A stretch of DNA of 64,000 nucleotides from Hyaloscypha bicolor E (taxonomy: Eukaryota > Ascomycota > Leotiomycetes > Helotiales > Hyaloscyphaceae): contig NW_020194667.1 of the NCBI RefSeq assembly GCF_002865645.1, positions 1 through 64,000 on the forward strand, in the 5' to 3' direction. A program made the position numbers and the translations under genes. Below, piece after piece: positions 13,578 to 26,380 of the stretch; positions within the stretch are counted from its first letter, which is position 1; each line of letters starts with the position of its first letter. Below the pieces are notes generated by a model, which saw only the letters and a program-made list of their open reading frames with translations, ran no database searches and was not told where the DNA came from.

Positions 13578-13925
13578 CAGGCCGTACTCGTCGAAAATCA
13601 TATTATTTTGGCGGTTTTAAGGTTTAGGTCACATGGCAAAGGCCGCGGCCTTTTGCACGTGACTTGCAGAAATCACATAAGAAAGCTGGTTTTTCTATAG
13701 ACTTAGAGAAGAATTCTTTATAAGTATTTAATTAATTAAGCTTTTGCATACTATATACTATTTATACTTTACTATTTACGCTTTTGATTTGTTATTTTAC
13801 TATTAAGTCACGTTTTGCGCTCTGGTATACTTTATATGGGTTTTTGTCTTATTATAGTTTCCCTCCCACAATAACCTAAATCTTAAAACCACTAAAATAA
13901 TATAATTTTTGACAAGTACGGCCTG
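13578..13925 (+). mobile_element. 348 bp element with 52 bp terminal inverted repeats (copy C)
   Basis: The left end (13,578-13,629) and right end (13,874-13,925) are inverted copies starting CAGGCCGTACT. Of 52 positions six differ, all C/T or G/A. Inside is a GC-rich near-palindrome centred on CCGCGG at about 13,630-13,665, carrying GCAAAGGCCGCGGCC and TTTTGCACGTGA. No protein is encoded. This copy keeps far more C and G (GCACGTGAC, GTTTTGCGCTC) than copies A and B, so it looks younger. It resembles a MITE, or a solo LTR sitting inside an inverted-repeat element. No clear target-site duplication was found. Confidence 0.7.
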
Positions 13926-14079
13926 TTATATTATACTAGGCTAAGATATAAATATTAATTAATATAGAAATAACTATTATACTTACTAATAATCCTATAT
14001 TTCTAGAGATAAGAAGCTAGAGCTCTTATATTTATTACTAGTTTCTAATTACTTCTAGTAATATATATTAGTAAATTTT

Positions 14080-15240
14080 AAAAAATATTTAGAGAATAAA
14101 AATAAATATAATATAGTAGTAATCTTTATTAATTACCTGGATAAGTACCTTATTATAATTCTTATATAAGATATAATAATAGCTAAAGAGTTAGTATTTC
14201 TATTTCTTATTTATATAGTTTACTAAATTAGTATCCCGGAAACTATAATATCTAATTAAGGCCTCTGGTTTATATCGGATTTCTAAAGCGAGTTCTATAA
14301 ATATATTAGTATAAAGCTCAAGTTATTAATTACTAATTATTCCTAAACTAATAGCTAAATAGAAATTATTAACTAGTATTTTAACTAATAGTTATATTTC
14401 TATATAAATTATTACTAGAATAATTAGAATAAATAAGTAATAATAATTAATTACTAGTAAATAGTTCTAGTTTATAAAACTATAGACTAATTCCTATTTC
14501 TTATAAAAAAGGCTATAAACTATAAATATTATTTAATTAGAAAACCCAAGTATAATTAGATATCTTAAAAAAAGAGCTAAATAGATAAGAAGTAAAGGCT
14601 CTAGTAATATAGCTTTATAAATTATAATAAAAGATATAAAAGAATATAATATAAATATAAGAATATTATATTATCTAAGCTAATAAGTATTACTAACTAG
14701 TAAATTTTAAAATAAGAAACAAGATATGAATTATAACCAAGTACTAGAAGAATAATTATCCGAGCTATAAGCTAGTTTATTAAATAGAAGAACTATATGA
14801 AATCCTGAAATATATAAAAATATATCCGGTATTTTATATAGAGAAGCTATATAAAGATCTAGATAATTCTTTTCCCGGATAAGTAAATCCGGAGCCTCTA
14901 TTATTAGAACTATAAGATAAAGAAACAGAATATAAAGTTTAAGAGATATTAGTAATAAAGCTATTCCGAGAGAAGCTTAAATACTAAGTTTAGTAAAAAA
15001 AAAAAAATTCAGATCCGGAATAATATCCTATATTCTTATTAAATAATAATACCCTAGCTCTTTAGAGCTTCTATAATAAGAATCTCGAATAGCTAGAACC
15101 GCTCTAGAATCTCTTCTATTAGTTAGACTATATTAAGAATAAAATATTACTAGAACTATATAATATAAATAGAAAGCCTTATAAATTATATATAAAAGGC
15201 TCTGGCCTTTAATATATAACTTATAACTTGAAAATTTAAT
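14080..15240 (+). mobile_element. Ty3/gypsy fragment: integrase and chromodomain-side remnant
   Basis: On the plus strand about 14,190-14,440 reads AKELVFLF, then IPETIIS, FISDF-SEFYKYI and IKLKL with TEII-type residues after it, the conserved second half of a Ty3/gypsy integrase core. About 14,740-14,990 contains a LEEKLSKL-like stretch and FSRISKS, comparable to the region before a chromodomain. Many codons have become TAA/TAG. A worn copy of the AAAGGC/GCCTTT palindrome of copy C lies at about 15,195-15,230. The 5' part of the element is missing. Confidence 0.7.
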
Positions 15241-17520
15241 AGAAACTTTTAAAGCTCGGGAATAAGCTTATTTTAAGGAAAGAAGTAATATTATAATTAT
15301 TATAATATATAATACTAGTAGAGATTAGACTAGAGCTAGTAAGGTATCTAGTATCTAAGTATAATATTTATAATTACCTAATAGTTATATATAACCCCGA
15401 GCTTAAACTAGTATATAGGCCTATATATAGCTTGTAATTATTTAGATTCGAGGCTTCTTTAAAATTCTCTTCTCTTTTTAGCTTTAAATCATTGAAATAG
15501 AAATAGTTTAATTATATTTTTTAGGCTCTAGATCTTATACTTATAATAATATTAACTTAGTCTTTAGTAATTTTATTAAATTAGATATTATTATTAGTAT
15601 ATTATAAAGCTTGGAATTAGTAAGAACTAGTAATTAAGAATCTAAAAGCTCTAGTATTAATTATAACTTTATAAAAGTAATAAGTATTATATTTTAATAT
15701 ACTATTAATTATAAATATTTGAATATTTTCTATTTATTTAATAAGCTTTTAAATATAGTTTTTACTTATTATCTAGTATATAAAAAAAAGAGAAATAAAA
15801 TTATTTATAAAAGTATTAGTTATAAAAATAGTAGCTAAAAGGCTTTTAATAAAAATAAAATAAAAATCTAGATAATATTTCTTTTCTTTATTTATTTCTA
15901 CTAGTAAAGCTTTAAAAGTATTACTTATTAGTTCGTTTTTATTATTCTTATTATTCTTTTCTCTTTTAAATTCGGTAATATACTATATATAAGTACTATT
16001 AAAGTATTTGTTAAAGTTACAAGTATTTTGAAATCTAAATTAGTAAATATTTCTATTCTTAAATCGGGCCTTTTTAGTTTTTTATTTCTCTAGTATATAT
16101 TTCTATAAGTAATATTCGGGTTTCTTATATATAAAATATGACTTCGGAATATAATTATTATAATTATAGAATTTAAAGTAGTTACTACGGGTTCCGAAAT
16201 TATAGCTAGATTCGTATTAATAATTTCTAAATAAATAATAGCTTAAAGAATTTTAAAAATAATATTATTAATTAGTAAAATAGGTTTTAGTATTAATTTA
16301 TTATTTCTTTTTATAAGTAATAATAAATAATTAGAGCTTATTAATAAGCTAGCTAAGTTTATTAAAAGAGTCCGAAACTATATATTAATATATTAGTAAG
16401 CCTTAATAAAAAATAATAATCTTATTATATAAGAATTCGATATTTTATATAATAGAAATAAAGCTATATTATAATTTATATAGATTATTAATTAGTATTT
16501 AGATAAGCTCAAATATTATCTTTTTAAAGTCTTTTATTATTATAATTACTAAAGTAATAGTATTTCATTTATATAGATTTTAATAATAGAAATTAAGGCT
16601 TTTAAAAAAGCTATAAATATTTATATAAGCCTTTTTATATATATAACTCGAGAGCTAGTTATTATAGAAGTAGTTTTATATTAGTTCCTTTAATATAGTA
16701 AAAAAAGCTCTTACTAATACCTTTTCTAGAAGCTTTATATATTAGTAAATATTAAGGAAAATAGTAAGTTTATAATTAAAACTATTATTAGTTCTATTAT
16801 ATTTCTATATTTTAAAATATTTTTTTATTATTTCTCTAATAAGCTTTCTAGTAATAATAATAAGTATTAATTAATAGAAGTTCGGGTTTAGTAATAATAT
16901 TAGTAATAATAAAAATAAAAGTAATAAATAGCCTTAATTTAGAAAAAGTAAATAAATAGCTTAATTTCTTAACTAAAAGTATCTGGTTTCCTTATATTTA
17001 GTTCTATTTAAAATAAGATAAACTAATATAATAGGTCCCTAAAAAAGATCTATTCTAATTAGACTATTATTAATAATATTAGCTTTATTTTATATGCTTT
17101 TTGTCTTTTTTCGGGCAAGATTAATAAAGAATTATATAATAGTAAGATTTCTATAATTCTATTTAATATAAATACTATTATATTAAAATTAGGCTAAAAG
17201 ATTTTATATAAGTATATAATTAATTAGATTATATATTATAATATTAAAGTTTTTAAAGTTATTCTAGAATAAATTCTATAAATTATTATTACTTTTCTTA
17301 TATAAGATATACTAATATATTTTAATAATTAGATATTTCTAAAGATTAGTCTTTATTATAGTTACTAGATTAATACTATTCTTTTATTTCTTAATTAGCT
17401 TCTTTCTCTTATTAGTATTTATACTAAACCAAGTTCAGGTTCTTCCTAGTATATATATATAATTTATAGCAGGAGGGGTTTAAAGGTAAGGTAGTTTATA
17501 GTAGGTTTATAGAAAGGATT
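15241..17520. repeat. AT-rich RIP-degraded sequence, unclassified
   Basis: No reading frame of useful length and no repeat boundary that I can define. The composition matches the rest of the island, so this is most likely transposon remnant. Confidence 0.5.
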
Positions 17521-17530
17521 TAGTAATAAA

Positions 17531-17700
17531 GATATTTAGATATCCAGATACCTGATTTAAATACTAGATATCTGGTTCAGATACCTAATTTAGATATCTG
17601 GTTTAGATATCTAATTAAAATATTAGATACCCAGTTTAGATACCTAATTAAGATACTAGATATCTGATTTAGATACTAGATATTTAAATACCTGGTAAAA
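17531..17700. repeat. Minisatellite of AGATAYCTGRTTTAGATAC-type units
   Basis: About 170 bp is built of short related units such as AGATACCTGATTTA, AGATATCTGGTTT and AGATACCTAATTA repeated head to tail with C/T variation. The unit is roughly 16-18 bp, and the changes are mostly transitions. It may be a worn tandem array within a transposon LTR or an independent minisatellite. Confidence 0.7.
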
Positions 17701-19399
17701 ATATTAAAATAAATATTTTATTCTTAAATATTTCGTCTATAATAAGAAATTTAGGAAATAAAATATTATAATTCCGGGAGGATCTAAAGTTCAAAGAACT
17801 CGATTTAATAATAAAATCGAAATAGTAATTTAAAAGCTTTAAGAATATATATAGGATATATATTTCGGAAAGAGAGTTCTATAAATACAGGTATTATATA
17901 AATAGAAAAAATAGTTTCTAAAAATATAATCTTAGGGCTAAAAGAAGTTAGTTTTAAAAAATAATAGAAATTAAATAAATAAATAGTTAAATAGCTAACT
18001 ATTTATTAATTAATAAGAGCTAGTATCTTTTCTATAGGCTATTAAATACTTTTATAAAGTTAATAAATAATTTCTTTCTTTAATATAAAATATACTAGAT
18101 TTGTTTTAGGCTACTAAATACTTTTAGAACTAATCTAAAATCTTCTCTAATCTATATATATAAACTAATTAGTATTAGTTTACTAGTAATATATAGTATT
18201 ATTATATAGATATAAAAATACTAGTTATATTAATTAGTAAAGTTATTATTATTTAGAAATAGAAATTATAATATTATAATATTAATATATAATTCCTAAA
18301 TTTACTAAGCCTAAAGATATCTAGTTTACTAGTTAAGTTATTTATAGAATATAAGATTATATAACTATATCTTATATCTTATATCTTATTACTTATATCT
18401 CGTATTCGGTATCCTATAACTATATATATAACTTCTAAAAGAATAGCTATACTAATAATAACTTATATTAATTATAATATAAATTTATATTTATTTTATA
18501 AAATATTAAATTTCTATATAATAAAATTATTATTTTTTATTAAAGCTTATTAATATATTAATATATAATCTCGTATTTTTTTCTAATTTTAACTAGCTTA
18601 TTAATAAGCTTTAATTATTTATTATTACTTATAAAAAGAAATATTAAATTAATATTAAATTCTTTTTTATTAATTAATAATATTATTTAAAAAATAATTA
18701 AAGTTAAAAGAAAATAATATTATAAAAATAATAAAAATAATAATAATAAAGATTTAAAATTTAAATTCTTATTTTATTTTAATTAAAAGCCTTTTAATTA
18801 CTTTTATTATATTAATAATTATAACTAATATTTTTATAAATAAAAACTATATTTTAAAATTTAATAAATTATTAATAAAACTAATAATAATAAATATTAA
18901 AATCTTTAAATATTTTATTACTAATTCTAACTAATTTTAGGCTTTATAATAAACCAATAAAACTATTAAAAATTAAGTTAATATTAGATTTATATTAAAA
19001 GAAATTAATTAATTAATTATAATTCTATATTATTTTATAAAAACTTAATTTTTACTTAGCTTAATTAATATAAATAAACTAGAAATCTATTTTAATAACC
19101 TTATTATTTTATTTCTTTTATTAAATATTATATTATAAAGTTTTATTTTCGAATTCTTTATTTATAATTTCTATTTTTTTAATAAATATTAAATTATATT
19201 ATATATATTATTATTTCAATTATTTATTAATTAATAAGCTTTAAAATATAATAAAATAAGCAAGCTATAATATTAATATAAAAACATTTAAATACTTTAT
19301 AAAATATTAGTATAGGCTCTAGTAAATTATTAATCGAAATTATTAATTAGTAATTATTATTAGCTAATTAATTAATAGTTAATAAATATTATTAATTAA
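17701..19399. repeat. Very AT-rich low-complexity sequence
   Basis: The segment is dominated by TTAATTAATA and AATAATAAT-like strings, especially at 18,400-19,390. No coding or structural feature could be supported. It directly precedes the copia LTR. Confidence 0.5.
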
Positions 19400-19570
19400 T
19401 ATATATAAAGATCGTAAAGTAGGGAGTTGTATTAGGTAGTAAAAGAATTAATTAAACTAGCTAGAAAAGAGCTTAAGTAAAATATAAAGCTTTAGGAAGT
19501 GAGTATATAGATCCTGACTAAGCGGAGTAATTATACTAGCCCTAATTTAGTAATTCTTATTATAATATAT
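19400..19570 (-). repeat. Copia 3' LTR (left copy)
   Basis: This segment matches 26,188-26,358 in direct orientation at a constant offset of 6,788 bp, sharing AGTTGTATT, AATTAAACTAGCTAGAAAAG and GATCCTGACTAAGC. Differences are nearly all C-to-T or G-to-A, and this copy is the more AT-rich of the two. It is the 3' LTR because the coding order between the copies runs on the minus strand. Confidence 0.8.
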
Positions 19571-22500
19571 CCCCCAGGAAGGCATAATACCGTATTCTAT
19601 CTATTCTATCTAATTAGAGAGCCTTGAAATAGCGAAATTCGTCCGATATATAGGTTTTATAGAGCCATATTAATATTCTAATCTGAATAGGCTTAGTATA
19701 TATTATTTCCCCAGATTACTAAATTCCAGGGAATCCCTATATAAACCCTCCCTTTTTACTAACTTCAGAGCCTCTAATCAAATACTCTTCTTTAATATCC
19801 TTCCAGAAATCCCTTTCCAAGCTTCCGATTATTATAAATATGGCTTCTACCTTTTCTCGTACTACTATTAAGTTAATTCAGGCTCGTAAATCCAAGGTAT
19901 TTTTAATCCAAAATACGTTCTTGCTTTACCTTTTATTAACTTTAAATAGTATTAAGTAGCTTGCAAGTCCGCTATAAGTATAGCTCTTAACTATTAATAT
20001 AAAGCTCACTTTTAATAAAATATTAAGGTTTAGATCCCTGTAATATCTTCTAATATTTCCAGTATTCCTTTACTAAAGGTAAAGAAGTCTATTCTAAAGC
20101 CTTATATTTCTCGTCCTGCTTATACTAGTCTTAGAGAAATTTCTTATATGGGTTATTATAAGTTCTCTATACTATTCTAAAGCTCGTTTTGACTTAATAT
20201 AGTCTTATTTACTCTAAAGGGCAAGAGTAATAGTTCTTACTATAATACTATTAGCCAAGGTTCTTATTACTAGAAGTATACTTCTGGTTATTCTTATTTA
20301 GCTATTCCGATCTCTTATATTTCTATTATATAGCTTTTTCTTATAGAACTTCTAATTACCAAAGATATTATAAGTTCTCTTTTCTTAATTCTTTTTTATA
20401 AATTCTGACTATTTTAAAGTATTTATTCGCTCTTAGATATTCTATTTATATTATACTTGAGATTACCGAATCTAATAAAGAAAATAGTAATAAGAGCTCT
20501 TTTATTAAGGTTTAAGAAACTATTAATAAGAATAAAAAGTAGTCTAATTAAATAAAGGGCCTTTTATATAAGCTTATTAATACTATAGTAAAGTGCCTTT
20601 AGATTTCTTACTATTAGCTCTCAAGCTCTATTATTTTAATAGATTTTATAAATAAAAGATATAAATAAAAGCCTCTTTTTATATTATTTAATTATTTTAA
20701 TCTTTACTCTAATATCCTAAAGATTTAATAAAGCTCTAAAGTTCTTAAATTTAAATCGGAATAGATTTTTTATAAGTTTATCTATAGGTATATTACTTAT
20801 TTAAAGATATATAACTTGAAATATGCCTTTATTATACTCTTAATATAGCTATATATTCTGGATATTAATATAATAAAGCTTTATAGTAATCCTTTTATTC
20901 TCTCTAATAATTAGTTATATAATTTGCTTATTATTATAGAATATAGTCTAGAGCTCTCTAAAATCTAAATATAGATTTCTAAATAGCCTCTAGAGAGTTA
21001 TAGTTTCTTTTACTATATAAGTAACTTTGTATATTTCTAATTTAGTTAAAGAGATAATTATAGAGCTTTATTAAGTAGCTTTCTATAATATTAAATCTCT
21101 AAATAAGGAGATTATATACCTATAACTCAATTATTATATATCCAGATTATTTATATATAAAGTATTAGATATAATTTATAACTATATCTCTTTATATTCT
21201 CTATTATACTAAATTACTAAAAACCGGGTTCTAAACAGGTATTAGAGAGCCTAATCTATAACTATAAAGTACTCTAGAGCAGGATTTATTAAGAACTAAG
21301 AAAGTACTAAAGTAGTAAAAGCTATATCTGCCCTAATTATAATTATAATATAAAGTAGTAATCTAATCTTCTCTTAATATACCTTAATTTAATATAGATA
21401 AACTTAATTACTATATCTCTAAAGATTAATTTCAGGTAATAAAGTACTAGGGTACTTCTTATCTATTATCTTGAATTTCTTAGTAATCTTTTTAATATAG
21501 GTATTATAAACTAGCCAGAGCTTTTTAGCCTTTTAATCTCTAATTATATAAATCCCTAGAAATTACTTTATATCTTATATATTATAAAACTTATAAACTA
21601 TCTTAATCTAAATAATAATTAATTAAGTATATATTTCATTATCCTTATAATAAAGTACTTAAAAGTTATTTATATAGAAAATAATAAAGACCTTATAATC
21701 TATATTTATATAAATATAGGACTCTTTATTAAATCTAAAGAATCTAATTTTCTTAAAAGTATTTATCTAATACTTATACTATAAAGCAAGAAAGTCTCAT
21801 AATCTATATAGAGCTCGATTTATCTCTACTATATAGCCTAGTACCTTAAAACTATCTGGTAGCTTATATATTACTATAGGCCTATTAGAATCTCTTTCTA
21901 TATTTATAAATATATTTATAATATTAAATTACTTTATTTCTAGATTAAAATAAGCTATAATTATATTAGCTATTTAAAAAGACCTTATTACGAGTATAGT
22001 AGTATATATAAATAGAAGTAATACCTCTTCTTAAAAATCTTTATAAATTACTAGCCTTAAGTAATACTAAGTAATATATTTATTAGAATTAATTTTATAT
22101 ATAAATACTTATTTTAAAGAAATCAGAAGTATACTTGCTTTATTACTAGAAATAATCCTCTAGTAATTTCGAGCTTTAAAGTTATTAATCTCTAGTTTAG
22201 TATCCGATTTAAAGTACTCCCTAACTAGATACTTCTCTAGATTATTTCACGTCTTTAGAGCCTTTAAAAGATTATTAATATAAATTTTTCTTATTATTAT
22301 ATTATCCGAAATACTCTGCTTTAGATATACTCTTAATTAAACTACTATTATAATTACGATATATATAGTCTTATAATTAAATTCCTTCTTATAATTCTCT
22401 AGCTAATTAGGCCAAAAAGACCCTAAAAGAAACTCTAAGTAATTAATCTAATTCAATTCACTTATTATTTATAGTAATATACTTATTATAATAATTATAC

Positions 22501-25500
22501 TATTACTAGCTTTATCTGGATCTCTGTCCTAATTATTTCCCTTATATAGATATATTTAAATTAGTCTATTTCTGGTTTTAATAATTAGCTTCTTTATTTA
22601 TTTTCTCTTTAGTTTTACTATTTAATCTTCTATTTTAGCTAAGCTATTTACTCTTTCTATAGAGAATTCTTCTATTTCTATTAAGCTATTTACTTATTTC
22701 ATAAGTAAGCTTTTTGTTTTATTTATAAAAGCTATTAGTAGACCTTATTACTAGTTCTAAAGAGATTCTTTCCCGCTTTTATTAGTTTAATATACTTCTC
22801 TAATAGTTCCGGTATATTCTATTATATCTCTCTCTATAATACTAAGCCTTCTTAAGAGCTTAGTATCTTTATTTCTATTACTTCTAGGTTCTGGTATACT
22901 TTCTGGCTCTAAAGTACTTTATAGAATTATGAGTTCTATTCCTAGTAAGGTTATAGAGCTTCCTATTCCCGAGTTATAACCTATTAGTATACTTATAGGC
23001 TCTTTTAATTATTAGTTTATTTACTTATTATTCCCTAGTTCAGGCTCATTTTCTATTTACTTTAATAAGCTATTATATTATAATTCCTTATTCTTAAAAA
23101 TTAATTTAGTATCCTGAATCTCATTTTCTAGAAATAGTTTTACTATATCTTTTATAATCTCTATACTATGGCCTTTAGTATATTTATAATTCTTTTTATA
23201 GAGAATATTCTTATTAAATATAATATTATATATAATAATTACTTTATTAAGTATAAGGACCCAGATTTTATAAATATTAGATATAATATATCTAACTAAA
23301 TATCTAATATACTCATATAATATAACCTTAAATACTCTCTTATTTTGTCTTACTTTATAGTCCTTAATTATTAGATATACCCTAGAACTATATATATAGA
23401 TCCTATTCTAATTAGGCCTAAGATTAACTATTATTCGAGTAATAAACTCTAGGTTATACTAACGGAAATAATTATAGAACTATAAATCGAGTACTTTATT
23501 TAGTATTCTCTAGTTATTTATATATAAGAGGCTCTAATTATATAGATAGATTGCGGCCATAGAACTTTCTGGCTATAGCTTTTCAGGCAAATTAGCTATT
23601 AAGTATATTATAATAGCCTTATTTATAATCTCTTGCCTTACTTACTTAGTATTACTATTTGGCTTATATATATATAAAAAAGAAAACTTGATTTTAATAT
23701 TTTCTTCCTTTACCTAGATCTAATAGGCTAATATTTCTTGGATTAGAATAACTACTTTTTCCTAATTATACTTAATATAAGTAATTAAAAGGTTATATTA
23801 TCTATATACCTAGTACTCAAAATCCCTAATTATATTAAATACTACTAAACCCTCTTTACTTAGTAAAAGGTATCCAAAGAGCTTTTTACTAAATTCGTTC
23901 TTAATTATTAGAATTTAGCTTAAACTATTATAGCTATTTGGGTAATTAAATAAGTTCTATAAAATCCTCTAAAATAGTCGAGTAAACTTCCTTTTAGTTA
24001 GCCTATACGAGATTACTTACCTAGTATATATCTAAGCGCAAAATTCGTATATAATTCTTATTAGTCTATTAATTATTATATTATATACGTAATTAATAAG
24101 CTTTTATAGAGCTTTATAGGCTAAATATTCCGCTCTTGTATATTATTTTTCTTCTAAATTACTTCTCGGCTTAAGATACTTCTTTAATTTCTTATATTAA
24201 GCTCTAATTAAATATTCGAGTATTAGAAACATAAGTATATTACTAGTACTAGTAGGAATTTCAAACAAAATATTAAAGTAAATAAAGAGCGGCTTATATT
24301 TAAGAAAAACTAAATTAAACCTATATTCTAATTATATTAATACTATATTCTCTTTATAATTTCCTAATCTAATTATAAGATTATATTTATAATACTAAGC
24401 TTTCTTTTCTATTAGGCAAGCTTCGGAAATAATATTTATATAAAATCCTTTAATAACTATAATATTATAGAGAATTAGATCTTTAGTATATAGTCCTATA
24501 GGTCTATTAATTACGTTTTTAATTATACGAGTACTATATCTAATAATTAGAAAACTAGTTATTTCTGCTTCTATATAATTATTAATTTTCGCCTTAATAA
24601 AAGTACCAGAATTAATTAGATTCTTGCTATTAACCAGATATATAATACCGTAATTATCTAATAAGATACTCTAAGAAAGCAGATATCTTGAGAAATTAAG
24701 TATTATATAAATTTCCTAACCTGGGCTCTAAATTATAAATATAGGATTTACTAGAATAATATTAAAGTTCCCAGAAAATTAGGTTCCGGGTACCTTGGGC
24801 TTCTTTTTAGAACTAGTACCAGGCATTAGCTTCTCTATAGCTTATTTACTAGTAATTTTCATATTATATTTCTCTTCTAGCTAAGATTTCAGATCCTTCT
24901 AATACTCGGTCAAGATTCTTTCCCGGATTTTTCTAATCTATTTTTTATTAGGCTTAAATTTTATCTAAGTCTTACTTAATCCAGTAATCGTAATTTCTAT
25001 AGTAATATAGCTAAGTGGGTTCTACTTATACTTATAGATTTTAGAACCCTTATAAGGGCACTTATAGTACTTATACTTATCCGAATCGGGCTTGCTATCT
25101 AATCCTTTACTAGTTTAATTCCCGAGTATAATAAAGATTATAGGAGCTCCTAAGTACTTAGTATTCTGGTTTTCTAAAATAATCTAATTAAATACCTGGC
25201 TATACTATTCGAGTATAAGAATTAGAAGCCCTAGCTTATCTTTACTATATAGATTACTAAGCTATTCTATTGCCCAAGTTAGTATAAGTTTCTGCTAGAG
25301 GGCTATTAAGAACTTAATTACTACTAGAGTACCTTTAATTTCGGCGATTTTAAAAGCTCTGGCCCTATTAAGTACCTTCTCCCAATTAGTAAACTAGTGC
25401 TTTAGGCTTACTCCTCCTTTACTTACTTATAGTAGAACCGAGCTATATACTCTCTGAGTAGTAATAATTTATACTATATTCATAGAACCATATTTTATTA

Positions 25501-26187
25501 ATAATACCTTGAGAACCTTATGAATAGAGCTCTATTTACTCTTCTCGAGGCCCAAAGTAAAGTTTATAAGGATCTCTATATTAACTATTTAATAGAGCCA
25601 TTACCTAATTATATAGTAGTATACTAGCTTATTTATCCAGTCTAGTTTCTTGATCTCATAGTCCCGTAAAAGTACCAAATAGTAATCTCTAATATCCCTG
25701 AATATTATAGGCTATAGAGATACTAGTTTCGATTCTTTCTTAATTATAGATCAAATATCTTTGTCCCAATTTTCCGTATTAACTTAGTATCTGGTATAGT
25801 AATCTTCTATTTCCTTTAGTATGAGTTCGTTAATTATAGAAAGAGGCCTAGGAGAAGCCGCCATATTCGTTTTAATTGCTTTATTATTAAATAGGTTAAT
25901 CTTATCCCAGATGCCCTCGTTACTAGCTACTCTATAGAGAGTATTAAACCAGTCTGTCCAGGAACTACGGTTCTTTAGGACGACGATCTTTACTGTGGCT
26001 TCTAATATAATTGCAATTAAGCTTTGGAAACTATAGGAACTATAGGAATAGTTTCTATTAATTAGTTAATACCGGAAATGCGAATTAAAGTGTGATTTTC
26101 GACGAAATAAATTAAATAAGCTCTTAAATACTCTCTGTGGCATACTAATTAGGAAGCTTATTAGTACGAGGCCGGGCTTATAACTAA
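19571..26187 (-). mobile_element. Ty1/copia retrotransposon internal region, RIP-degraded
   Basis: The minus strand shows a gag-like start at an ATG at 25,864 (MAASPRPLSII-). A zinc-knuckle-like CPYKG stretch lies near 25,045. Reverse transcriptase to RNase H follows, ending near 20,690. The RT/RH end is recognisable by RADIAFTTLVLS-FLINP near 21,330, then YNREYKE, and by FYNNKQII and a KNFRALLNL tail. The order gag-INT-RT-RH between direct LTRs is that of copia. About 1.1 kb lies between the RNase H end and the 3' LTR. In-frame TAA/TAG codons make it non-functional. Confidence 0.8.
19838..20400 (+). other. Possible antisense ORF remnant in the copia 3' region
   Basis: On the strand opposite to copia, an ATG at 19,838 opens MASTFSRTTIKLIQARKSK and is followed by a GTATTT donor-like site. 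Further on, around 20,100-20,300, a plus-strand frame reads PYISRPAYTSLREISYMG and FTLKGKSNSSYYNTISQG with few stops. This lies outside the recognisable copia coding region. I do not recognise the protein. It may be a captured gene fragment, an antisense accessory ORF, or chance. Confidence 0.25.
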
Positions 26188-26358
26188 TATACGTAAAGAT
26201 TATAGAGTAGGAAGTTGTATTGGGTAATAAAAGAGTTAATTAAACTAGCTAGAAAAGAGCTTGAGTGAAGTGTGAAGCTTCAGAAAGTGAGTATACAGAT
26301 CCTGACTAAGCAGAGTAATCGCGCTAGCCCCAATTCAGTAATTCTCACTATAATATTA
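26188..26358 (-). repeat. Copia 5' LTR (right copy)
   Basis: This is the direct-repeat partner of 19,400-19,570. It keeps more C and G (CGCGCTAGCCCCAATTC) than the left copy, showing uneven mutation of the two LTRs. The minus-strand leader of the element lies just to its left, at about 25,865-26,187. Confidence 0.8.
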
Positions 26359-26380
26359 ATATTATTAATAAAAGTAGATC

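Noticed and set aside
17531..17700. CRISPR-like array, because of regular short repeats
   Set aside because: There are no unique spacers, the units are contiguous and variable, and the host is a fungus. It is a worn minisatellite.
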